Position numbers and translations under genes: made by a program. DNA of 14,717 nucleotides from JAUSIF01 sp964620215. Its GTDB lineage: Bacteria; Pseudomonadota; Alphaproteobacteria; Rhizobiales; Xanthobacteraceae. Location: the NCBI GenBank assembly GCA_964620215.1, contig CAZUJE010000070.1, positions 1 through 14,717 of the forward strand. Direction: 5' to 3'. The notes beneath the pieces are model-generated. The model did not search any database and was not told the origin of the DNA. It worked only from the letters and a program-made list of their open reading frames with translations. This document shows positions 6,380-13,652 of the stretch, one piece after another; positions within the stretch are counted from its first letter, which is position 1, and the number at the start of each line of letters is the position of its first letter.

Positions 6380-9047
6380 CTGCCAGGATCCTTTTCAGTT
6401 CAGGCTTGCAGGAGCCGCAATTTGTTCCGGCGCGAAGTTTCTCACCGATCTCGTCCACGCTGCATACGGTACGGTTTTCAATCGCATCGCGAATGGCATT
6501 CAATCCGACGCCGAAACAGGAACAAATCATCGGCCCCGTTTCCGGCATGCCCTCGGTGCTTTTTCCGGAAAGGAAAGCCGCGCGGTCTTTCGCTTCGAAT
6601 TCCGCGCGCGCGAAAATCGCTTTCACCGTGTCCCACTGGATCGATTTTTCCGCTGGTCCGATGAAGAGACAAGACTCAAGCCTGCCTTCGCGGATTGCCG
6701 CCGCGCGGTAGGTGCCTGTCGCCTTGTCCTCATATTCGGCAATCTCGGAATCCTGCGGACGCATTTGTGCGAAAAAATCCCGCCAGAAAGAGCCATCGCG
6801 CACACTTGCGAACAATACGCCTTCGCCGTTCTCCAGCGCGACGCGCGTCCACCAGGCATCGCGCGGAAAATCCAGTTGGCCCGACGAAATCGCAAAGCCC
6901 GCGAACGGCAGATGCACCGGCTCGATGGAAACCGGCGTTGCCTTCGCTTCCGGCTGGCCGGAATAAGGATCGGTCGCCGGCATCACCACATTACCCACGC
7001 AGGCGTTGGAAGAATTCGTGAGGCTCCAGTGGATCGGCGCGAACAGCGAGCCTTTATGCTGACTGCTTTCGACTCTTACCTTGTACAGAGCCTCGCCATG
7101 CGGGGATTTCACCCGCGCGAAGCCGCCGTCCCTGAGCTGAAATTTTTGCGCATCGCCGGGATGAACTTCGACAAATGGCTCGGGCAAATGTTGCGCAAGA
7201 CGCGGGCTCATGCCTGTGCGCGTCATCGTATGCCACTGGTCGCGGATGCGGCCGGTGTTGAGCCGAAGCGGGAACGCGGAAGAAATTTGCTGATTCAGTT
7301 TCGGCATTTCCGGTGAGATAAAACGTGCGCGTCCGTTCAGCGTGAAGAAGCCGCCGGACGCGAAGAAACGCGGCATCGGCTCGCGCTGCTTCGCGCGCAC
7401 CGGCCACAGCACGGGCTCCATGTGTTCAAAGGATTCATTGGAAATTTCCGCAAGGCCGCCGATGTCGAAATCGCGCGTACCGCTGTTCTCGAACCCGGAT
7501 AGTGCCGCGTGCTCACGGAAAATATCGGCGCTGGACCGGTAAGCGAACGCCTCCGCATATCCCATGCGCGCGGCCACCTCGCTCACGATTTTCCAATCGG
7601 GCTTCACCTCGCCGGGCGGCGCCAGAAACGCGCGCTGCCGGGAAATACGGCGTTCGGAATTCGTGACCGTGCCTTCCTTCTCGCCCCAGGCGGACGCTGG
7701 AAGCAATATCTGCGCACCTGCTTCCACCGTGTCGTTCGAGAGCACATTTTCCGACACGACAAAAAATTCGAGCTTCTTCAATGCCTCGCGCATGGCCCCC
7801 GCGCGGGGCAGCGAGACCGCGGGGTTCGTCGCCATTACCCACAGCGCCTTGATCTCGCCGCGCTCGATCGCCTCGAACATCTGCACGGCCTTTAAGCCTT
7901 CGCTGGTCGCGATGCCGGGCGCGCGCCAGAAGCGGCCAACGCGATCGATCTCGGCGGGCGTGAAATTCATGTGCGCTGCAAGCTGGTTCGCGAGGCCACC
8001 CACTTCGCGGCCGCCCATCGCATTCGGCTGGCCTGTCAATGAAAAAGGCCCCATGCCTTCGCGGCCGATGCGCCCGGTGGCGAGGTGGCAATTGATGATC
8101 GCGTTCGCCTTGTCGGTGCCCTGCGCGGACTGGTTCACCCCTTGCGAGAAACAGGTGACAGTGCGCGAGGTCGTGCGAAAGAGTTCATAAAAACGAAGAA
8201 TATCTTTTCGAGCAATTCCGGTTTGACTGGCGACGCTCTCCAGCGACGGCGCGATCTCACGCGCCCGCGCGATCGTATTCTCGAATCCTTCGGTGTGAGC
8301 GGTGATATAGGCGAAATCCAGCGCGAGTTTATCCGCGAGATCTACGAGCAGGCCGGAAAACAGAACCGTGTCCATGCCCGGAGCGACCGGCAGAAAAAGA
8401 TCGGCCTCCTGCGCGGTCGCGGTCCGGCGCGGATCGATCACTACGATTTTTGTCCCACGCCGTTCACGCGCCTCGCACATGCGGCGAAACAGAACGGGAT
8501 GGCACCAGGCGGCGTTGGAGCCAACAAGCACCAGCAAATCCGCCTGATCGAGATCCTCGTAATTTCCCGGCACCGTATCGGCACCGAATGCGCGCCGGTG
8601 CGCAGCCACCGACGACGCCATGCACAGACGGGAATTGGTATCGACGTTCGCGGAGCCAATAAATCCTTTCATCAGCTTATTTGCGACGTAATAATCTTCG
8701 GTGAGCAACTGGCCGGAAAGATAGAACGCGACCGAGTCCGGCCCATGCCTCGCGATGGTTTGCAGCAATCCGCCAGCGACCGTGTCGAGTGCCGTATTCC
8801 AGTCAACCTGTTTAAGCGCGCCGCCCGCATCGCGCATCATCGGGTGCAGGAGACGGCCTTTGAGCCCAAGCGTCTCGCCGAGCGCAAAACCCTTGGAACA
8901 GAGTCTGCCAAAATTCGCCGGATGCTCCGGATCGCCCGCGACCTCCGCGCCTCCACGCCCGTCGGGACTAGCGAGCACGCCACAGCCGACACCGCAGTAA
9001 GGGCACGTCGTCCGCACCGAAGGCTCTATCGGCGCCTGCATGTTCAT
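6354..9047 (-). CDS. nasA: Assimilatory nitrate reductase, catalytic subunit, with C-terminal BFD-like [2Fe-2S] domain
   Basis: Cytoplasmic molybdenum enzyme that reduces nitrate to nitrite. It has 897 residues. The N-terminal [4Fe-4S] site has Cys15, Cys18, Cys22 and Cys50 (CPYCGVGC ... GRLCSKG). Cys140 in NSRLCMASS is the expected molybdenum ligand. The molybdopterin-domain segments follow, for example IDPRRTATAQEADLFLPVAPG and the MATNPAVSLP region, then a molydopterin-dinucleotide-binding C-terminal part. An extra module closes the protein: Cys842, Cys844, Cys877 and Cys880 (CSC ... CGSC), the BFD-like [2Fe-2S] pattern also found in NirB and in Klebsiella-type NasA. This suggests it accepts electrons from a separate FAD reductase such as the NirB-type protein encoded at 12414-13628. 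No Tat signal is seen, in line with assimilatory use. The start at 9047 overlaps the upstream stop (TGATG); a second ATG two codons later is also possible. Confidence 0.95.
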   Translation of the reverse strand: MNMQAPIEPSVRTTCPYCGVGCGVLASPDGRGGAEVAGDPEHPANFGRLCSKGFALGETLGLKGRLLHPMMRDAGGALKQVDWNTALDTVAGGLLQTIARHGPDSVAFYLSGQLLTEDYYVANKLMKGFIGSANVDTNSRLCMASSVAAHRRAFGADTVPGNYEDLDQADLLVLVGSNAAWCHPVLFRRMCEARERRGTKIVVIDPRRTATAQEADLFLPVAPGMDTVLFSGLLVDLADKLALDFAYITAHTEGFENTIARAREIAPSLESVASQTGIARKDILRFYELFRTTSRTVTCFSQGVNQSAQGTDKANAIINCHLATGRIGREGMGPFSLTGQPNAMGGREVGGLANQLAAHMNFTPAEIDRVGRFWRAPGIATSEGLKAVQMFEAIERGEIKALWVMATNPAVSLPRAGAMREALKKLEFFVVSENVLSNDTVEAGAQILLPASAWGEKEGTVTNSERRISRQRAFLAPPGEVKPDWKIVSEVAARMGYAEAFAYRSSADIFREHAALSGFENSGTRDFDIGGLAEISNESFEHMEPVLWPVRAKQREPMPRFFASGGFFTLNGRARFISPEMPKLNQQISSAFPLRLNTGRIRDQWHTMTRTGMSPRLAQHLPEPFVEVHPGDAQKFQLRDGGFARVKSPHGEALYKVRVESSQHKGSLFAPIHWSLTNSSNACVGNVVMPATDPYSGQPEAKATPVSIEPVHLPFAGFAISSGQLDFPRDAWWTRVALENGEGVLFASVRDGSFWRDFFAQMRPQDSEIAEYEDKATGTYRAAAIREGRLESCLFIGPAEKSIQWDTVKAIFARAEFEAKDRAAFLSGKSTEGMPETGPMICSCFGVGLNAIRDAIENRTVCSVDEIGEKLRAGTNCGSCKPELKRILADARTAETV
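6389..6395 (-). promoter_or_regulatory. Ribosome binding site deciding the cysG start
   Basis: AAAAGGA reads on the minus strand at 6395-6389, nine bases before ATG 6379. It lies within the nasA coding sequence. It favours the longer CysG start over the internal ATG at 6337, which is preceded only by C/G-rich sequence without a purine-rich match. Confidence 0.55.
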
Positions 9048-10657
9048 CAGTAAACATCCGCCTGATAGCGGCCCGTTTTTTTCAATGCGCTGACATAAGC
9101 GACGGCTTCTTCGGTGGATATGTTTCCGTGTTGCTGGGCGATCTCAACGAGCGCGCGCTCGACGTCCTTCGCCATGCGCTTGGCATCGCCACAGATGTAG
9201 AAATGCGCGCCGGATTGGAGCCAGGTAAACAGCTCGGCCCCCTCCTCGCGCATGCGGTCCTGCACGTAAATTTTTTCCTCGCCATCGCGCGACCAGGCGA
9301 GCGTAAGGCGTGTGAGCAATCCGGTAGAGCGCATCGCGTGCAGTTCATCTTGATAAAAGAAGTCGCAATCGCTGCGCTGATGCCCGAAGAACAGCCAGTT
9401 TTTTCCTAGCGCTTTCACCGCCATTCGCTCCTGCAAGAATGCGCGGAAAGGCGCGATTCCGGTGCCGGGACCGACCATGATGATCGGAGTTGCCGGGCTT
9501 TGCGGAAGCGAAAAACTATGCGCGCGCTGGACATATACCTTAAGCGCGTTACCCGGCTCGATGCGCCGCGTGAGGAATGCGGAAGCTACACCCTGTCGCT
9601 CGCGGCCACCGATTTCATAGCTGACGAGATCGACCGTTAGCGAAATTTTTCCCGGGTCGGCCTTCGGGCTGGACGAAATCGAATAGAGGCGCGGCTGCAA
9701 AGGCTCCAGCGCCTCAATGAAGGCTTCGGCATCGGGACGGATGCCGGGGAATTTTTCCAGTGCCGCCAGTACGTCAAGTGTCGCCGCATCGCCATCTGGA
9801 TCCTCCCCGGCGGCCAGTGCCTTGGCCTTTTTTCGGCGCTCGCCGCCGACGAGGAAGGAAATCAGTTGAAACAGCGCATCGGGCGCGGGTGCGAGCGATA
9901 CGTCCTGTAGCAAGACCTCGCGCAGCGTTTTGGCGTTGACCGGTGTTTCCGGCGCAGCCTCGATCGCTGAAAGGATCAGATCGACAAGAACCGGATCGTT
10001 CTCGGGGAAGATTCCAAACGAGTCACCCACTACATAATCGAGACCGGTGCCGGAAAGATCGAACTCGACATGCTGGGTGAATTTCTCCGAAGTCTCTTTA
10101 TTCAGCCGATAGCACGCGGAAAATTTCGCCATCACCGGATTGTCGCGGGAGCGGCCTGCTTCGGATGGCAGAACAGCGGCGGACGTTGCGGCGGCCTGCA
10201 CGACCGCTGCCGTAGCGGAGCCAAATTCCTCATATAATTTTTTGAGCATCCGCGCGGTTTCCTTGCCGCCCGGGACGCATAGATTGAGCCGCTTCTCATT
10301 TTTCAGAAACAGTGCGTTGGAATAATCCTCGCAATTGTAACCGCACTGGCCGCAGTCCTGTTGCGCCATCGCAGCCATCATGCGGCGGCGCAACGGGCGG
10401 CCTTCAGCCATCTTTATGCGCTCATTGAGCGCAATCGTCTGATCGTGCCATGGCGCCTCGCCATTATCGCCATCGTCGAGCGGACCGGCGGGCGCAGCGG
10501 GAAGCAAACCCTTCGCCTGATCCGGGGAGAGCGCCGTCACCTGATCGAGCGAAACGAGGCCCGCGAAAAATCCGTTCAGCCATGCGCGCTGTTCTTCCGA
10601 AAACGGCGCCGTCTCCGGAACGATTGTAGGCAACAGCGGCTGCGCGGTAACGGTCAT
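9047..10657 (-). CDS. CysJ-like NADPH flavoprotein with an N-terminal iron-sulfur module (likely electron donor for nitrite/nitrate reduction)
   Basis: Residues about 175-536 are the FAD/NADPH half of sulfite reductase alpha (CysJ): FAD motif RLYSISSS at 323-330, flavin-side GVASAFL, NADPH-binding GPGTGIAPFRAFLQER at 396-411, ICGDAKRMAKDV, and the aromatic ending RYQADVY. The FMN-binding flavodoxin domain of CysJ is absent. In its place residues about 85-140 hold CGQCGYNC then LNLCVPGG (Cys102, 105, 109, 127), a probable [4Fe-4S] site. Residues 19-34 (FSEEQRAWLNGFFAGL) resemble both the start of NirA and the CysJ N-terminus. I infer the route NADPH to FAD to Fe-S to NirA. Automated annotation would probably say sulfite reductase alpha subunit, but the nitrate operon argues otherwise. 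I recall a similar flavoprotein (Flp) beside nasC in Bradyrhizobium. It overlaps nirA by four bases (ATGA), with GGAGG seven bases upstream. Confidence 0.88.
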   Translation of the reverse strand: MTVTAQPLLPTIVPETAPFSEEQRAWLNGFFAGLVSLDQVTALSPDQAKGLLPAAPAGPLDDGDNGEAPWHDQTIALNERIKMAEGRPLRRRMMAAMAQQDCGQCGYNCEDYSNALFLKNEKRLNLCVPGGKETARMLKKLYEEFGSATAAVVQAAATSAAVLPSEAGRSRDNPVMAKFSACYRLNKETSEKFTQHVEFDLSGTGLDYVVGDSFGIFPENDPVLVDLILSAIEAAPETPVNAKTLREVLLQDVSLAPAPDALFQLISFLVGGERRKKAKALAAGEDPDGDAATLDVLAALEKFPGIRPDAEAFIEALEPLQPRLYSISSSPKADPGKISLTVDLVSYEIGGRERQGVASAFLTRRIEPGNALKVYVQRAHSFSLPQSPATPIIMVGPGTGIAPFRAFLQERMAVKALGKNWLFFGHQRSDCDFFYQDELHAMRSTGLLTRLTLAWSRDGEEKIYVQDRMREEGAELFTWLQSGAHFYICGDAKRMAKDVERALVEIAQQHGNISTEEAVAYVSALKKTGRYQADVY

Positions 10658-12414
10658 TCCACCGCCTCCGCATCGAACATTTTTTGCAGCACTTCAATTT
10701 CGTGCCGGCGAGAGAATGCGAGGAACGTCTCGTCGCCGGACGTCCGGTTGCTCAGATACGCTTTCAGCATTTTCTCAACCGTGCGCGGCGCGTCTTCCGC
10801 CTTCACGTCACGATAGAGTTCGCGCGCAATCGCCGCCTGCTCGCCGAAGCCGCCGCCGACATAAATATGATAACCCTCGACCGTCTCGCCTTCTGTTGCC
10901 GTCTCGACGCGCGCGCCCAGGAGTCCAATGTCGCCGATGTAATGCTGTGCGCAGGAATGGTGGCAACCGGTGAGATGGATGTTTACCGGACCATCGAGTT
11001 GAACCCGCGCCTCGCAGTATTCGGCGATCTGCTGCGCGTGACCTTTGGTGTCGGACGCGGAAAAGCGGCAGCCCTTGCTGCCAGTGCAGGCGACAAGCCC
11101 GGCGCGGATGGAACTTGCTTTCGTGGTGAGGCCAAGCGCTTCGATGGCGGTTTCGGCCTCCGCGATTTTCGCGGACGGAATTCCCGAGATCAACAGATTC
11201 TGCCAGACCGTGAGGCGAATATCCCCATCGCCCATTTCATTGGAGATTTTTGCGATGCCGCGCATCTGTTCCGCGGTGATCTTGCCGAGCGGAAGCACAA
11301 CGCCGATCCAGTGCAGGCCTTTCTGCTTTTGCCCGTGAACGCCGATATGCGCGAGCCGGTCGAAGGGAATTCGCGGTTTGATCGCGCCCGCAGGCGCCCG
11401 AACCAGCTTCGCACCCAGTTTTTCCTCGACCGCGGCGAGATATTTGTCGAATCCCCACGCATCCAGCACATATTTCATACGCGCCTTCAGACGATTGGTG
11501 CGGTCGCCGTGGTCGATGAATATGCGCACGATGGCGTCCGCCACCTTGCCCGCGTCAGCAGGTTTCACGATCACGCCGGTGTCGCGTGCAAAATCCTTGT
11601 GGCCAGTGATGCCGCCGAGCGCGAGCCGGAACCAGACGCCGGGCTCGATGCCAAAACCCTCCAGCACCTCAACCGCCTGAAAGCCGATGTCGTTGGTGTC
11701 CTCGAGCACCGGAATCATTCCGGCGCCATCGAAGGCGACATTGAATTTGCGCGGCAGCCCATAAAGGCCGCGATCGTTCAGGATGCGATGATGCCATTCG
11801 CGCGCATAGGGCCGCGTGTCGAGCAGTTCCTGCGGATCGATGCCCGCGGTAGGCGTGCCGGTGACATTGCGGATGTTATCGGCGCCGGAGCCTTTCGTCG
11901 CCAGGCCAAGATCGACAATTTCCTCGATCAGCGCTGGCCCGTCGGCCGCGGGAATTTCGCGGATCTGCAAATTGGCGCGCGTTGTCACATGCGCGTAACC
12001 GCCGCCACGCCGTTTGGCGATTGAAGCAACGCCTGCAAATTGCCACGCGCTCAAAATTCCGTTGGCGATGCGCAGGCGGCACATGAAGGAATCCTGCGCG
12101 GGGGCGACATAAAACAGGCCGTGATACTTCCAGCGGAAAATATCCTGCCCCTTCGGGAAGATTCCATTCTCGGCGGATTCTTTCAGGCGTGAATAGGCAT
12201 CGAAAGCGTGCTCCTCGCGCTTTCCTTTTTCCTCGGCGGCCAGTTTTTTTCCTTCCGCCTCAGTGCGATCCATCGCCTTGTGATGGGCCGCATCGGGACC
12301 GGACGGCGCTGCGTTTCCAGCTTTCGATGTGCCGCGCGCAGACCGCGCGGTTTGCAGGCCAGACGCGAAGCCTTCCAGGTATCGTTTCTGTTCCGGGTTG
12401 AAATCGGCCGACAT
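10654..12414 (-). CDS. nirA: Siroheme-dependent assimilatory nitrite reductase NirA
   Basis: Reduces nitrite to ammonium with six electrons, using siroheme coupled to a [4Fe-4S] cluster. It has 586 residues from ATG 12414. The cluster/siroheme ligands are in Cx5C (CTGSKGC, Cys443 and 449) and Cx3C (CHHSC, Cys484 and 488). The two-fold sulfite/nitrite reductase repeats are seen around residues 85-345 (FRWKYHGLFY, TTRANLQIREIP, NVTGTP) and 345-560 (GLHWIGVVLPLGKI, RLTVWQNLLI). It is ~70-90 residues longer than ferredoxin-type cyanobacterial NirA because of an N-terminal extension: a motif FNPEQKRYLEGFASGL at residues 5-20, then an Ala/Gly/Lys/Glu-rich linker to about 70. The start reads GTGATG. 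ATG 12414 shares a base with the upstream stop and has GAGG seven bases before it; GTG 12417 is the alternative. Sulfite reductase CysI is excluded mainly by context and NirA-like sequence. Confidence 0.93.
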   Translation of the reverse strand: MSADFNPEQKRYLEGFASGLQTARSARGTSKAGNAAPSGPDAAHHKAMDRTEAEGKKLAAEEKGKREEHAFDAYSRLKESAENGIFPKGQDIFRWKYHGLFYVAPAQDSFMCRLRIANGILSAWQFAGVASIAKRRGGGYAHVTTRANLQIREIPAADGPALIEEIVDLGLATKGSGADNIRNVTGTPTAGIDPQELLDTRPYAREWHHRILNDRGLYGLPRKFNVAFDGAGMIPVLEDTNDIGFQAVEVLEGFGIEPGVWFRLALGGITGHKDFARDTGVIVKPADAGKVADAIVRIFIDHGDRTNRLKARMKYVLDAWGFDKYLAAVEEKLGAKLVRAPAGAIKPRIPFDRLAHIGVHGQKQKGLHWIGVVLPLGKITAEQMRGIAKISNEMGDGDIRLTVWQNLLISGIPSAKIAEAETAIEALGLTTKASSIRAGLVACTGSKGCRFSASDTKGHAQQIAEYCEARVQLDGPVNIHLTGCHHSCAQHYIGDIGLLGARVETATEGETVEGYHIYVGGGFGEQAAIARELYRDVKAEDAPRTVEKMLKAYLSNRTSGDETFLAFSRRHEIEVLQKMFDAEAVE

Positions 12415-13628
12415 CACGCGGCCTCGCGCAGCGCCAGCGCGCGGCCGAAAGCAAGTTCGTCACGGAACGCCGCAATCGATTCACCGGAGCGGATGAGATC
12501 GGAATACCAAGGGCCGTCCGCCGTATCCCCGAACAGCACCGCGCCGACCAGGCGATCACGCCGCACGACGAGTTTCTTGTAGCTGCGCGCAGCGGGATCG
12601 CTCAGCGTGATTTCTTCATTGCCCGCGGCGCTCATAAAATCGCCGGCGGAAAACACATTGACCCCCGAGACTTTCAGGCTGGTTGCTGTCTGGGCCGGGC
12701 GGAAGGCGGCTTCCATGCCCAGCAGCGTTTTCACCGCCACCGCCGCCATATCGTAAAGCGGCGCGACGAAGCCGTAACAGCGGCTGTTGTGTTCCGCGCA
12801 TTCGCCGACCGCCAGAATTTCCAGATCGGAAGTCCGCATGCCATCATCGACGAGAATTCCTTGCTCCACATGCAGCCGCGCGGCCGTGGCGATGCGCGTC
12901 TCCGGGCGTATGCCCGCGGCCATCACGACAAGGTCCGCCGGATAGATGGTGCCGTCGTCGAGCAATACGGCTTCAACGTTGCGATGGCCGAGAATTGCGG
13001 TCGTCTGCGCGCGGCAATGAACCTTGATGCCGCGTCGTTCCATTTCCTTCTGCAACAGCAGACCGGCAGCCGGATCGAGCTGCAATTCCATCAGATGACC
13101 CATGAGGTGCAACAGCACCACTTCCATCCCGCGCGCTCGCAGTGCCGCTGCCGCTTCCAGACCCAACAGGCCGCCGCCAATCACCACGGCTTTCGCACTA
13201 GGTTTTTCCGCGGCGGCCACCATGGCATTGACATCGTCTAGATCGCGGAAGGTGAGAATCCCCCGCAAGTCCCGCCCGGCAACGGGAATGATGAAAGGCG
13301 CGGAGCCGGTCGCGATCACCAGCCTGTCGTAGGGCGTTTCGCCGTTTCTTGAGATGACCGTTTTTCTCTCGCGGTCGATTTTCGTAACCGTCTCGCCGAA
13401 GCGGGTTTCGATCCTGCGCGCGGCGTACCAGGCTGCGTTATGGGTGATGATCTGCTCGAACTTCTCCTCGCCCGCCAGCACCGGCGAAAGCATGATGCGG
13501 TTATAGTTTCCGCGCGGCTCGGCGCCGAACAGCGTCACGTCATATGCATCGGGCGCTGTCTCGAACAGATGTTCGAGCAGGCGGCCTGAGGCCATTCCGC
13601 TGCCGACGATGACGAGCCTTTGCTTCAT
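12414..13628 (-). CDS. NirB/NasB-type FAD-dependent NAD(P)H oxidoreductase (stand-alone)
   Basis: This 404-residue protein matches only the N-terminal FAD/NAD(P)H module of the NADH nitrite reductase large subunit NirB. Landmarks are the FAD-binding GSGMASG at 9-15, RIMLSPVLAGE at 44-54, ATGSAPFIIP at 106-115, the second dinucleotide fold GGGLLGLEAA at 151-160, the FAD-closing ILAVGECAEH at 271-280, and VAPLYDMA at 288-295. The BFD, siroheme and iron-sulfur parts of NirB are missing, so it cannot reduce nitrite itself. It is the counterpart of Klebsiella NasC / Bacillus NasB, electron donors to NasA, and probably feeds the BFD domain at the end of the NasA encoded downstream. No symbol is assigned because naming differs between species. 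The ATG at 13628 has AAAGGA eight bases upstream, inside a hairpin loop. The stop overlaps the nirA start. Confidence 0.9.
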   Translation of the reverse strand: MKQRLVIVGSGMASGRLLEHLFETAPDAYDVTLFGAEPRGNYNRIMLSPVLAGEEKFEQIITHNAAWYAARRIETRFGETVTKIDRERKTVISRNGETPYDRLVIATGSAPFIIPVAGRDLRGILTFRDLDDVNAMVAAAEKPSAKAVVIGGGLLGLEAAAALRARGMEVVLLHLMGHLMELQLDPAAGLLLQKEMERRGIKVHCRAQTTAILGHRNVEAVLLDDGTIYPADLVVMAAGIRPETRIATAARLHVEQGILVDDGMRTSDLEILAVGECAEHNSRCYGFVAPLYDMAAVAVKTLLGMEAAFRPAQTATSLKVSGVNVFSAGDFMSAAGNEEITLSDPAARSYKKLVVRRDRLVGAVLFGDTADGPWYSDLIRSGESIAAFRDELAFGRALALREAA

Positions 13629-13630
13629 TT

Positions 13631-13652
13631 GCAGCGTCCTTTGTTACGCTGC
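13631..13652 (-). promoter_or_regulatory. Hairpin enclosing the nrtC stop codon and the next gene's ribosome binding site
   Basis: On the minus strand GCAGCGT (13652-13646) pairs perfectly with ACGCTGC (13637-13631), closing on the eight-base loop AACAAAGG. The 5' arm and the first loop bases contain the nrtC stop TAA (13646-13644). The AAAGGA that should bind the ribosome for the NirB-type gene lies in the loop and first base of the 3' arm. The ATG at 13628 begins two bases after the stem. A ribosome finishing nrtC would open the stem, so it may couple the two translations or act as an mRNA processing point. The pairing is seen; the function is inferred. Confidence 0.5.

Noticed and set aside
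5597..7316. Overlapping plus-strand open frames (355 and 344 codons) opposite cysG and the 3' part of nasA
   Set aside because: They are Arg/Pro-rich mirror frames typical of GC-rich DNA. The minus strand encodes intact, well-conserved CysG and NasA across the same bases.
8085..9053. Plus-strand open frame of 322 codons opposite the N-terminal half of nasA
   Set aside because: No family resemblance, no ribosome binding site, and it lies entirely over the NasA iron-sulfur and molybdenum-site coding region.
9047..10657. Interpretation as a true sulfite reductase alpha subunit with nirA (10654-12414) as its hemoprotein
   Set aside because: The surrounding genes are for nitrate uptake and reduction, the flavodoxin domain is missing, and the hemoprotein resembles NirA more than CysI. 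Dual use on sulfite cannot be fully excluded from sequence alone.
10684..12024. Long plus-strand open frame (446 codons) opposite nirA
   Set aside because: It is the antisense shadow of nirA. Its translation is Arg/Ala/Asp-rich with no recognisable domain, and the minus-strand frame has clear nitrite reductase motifs throughout.
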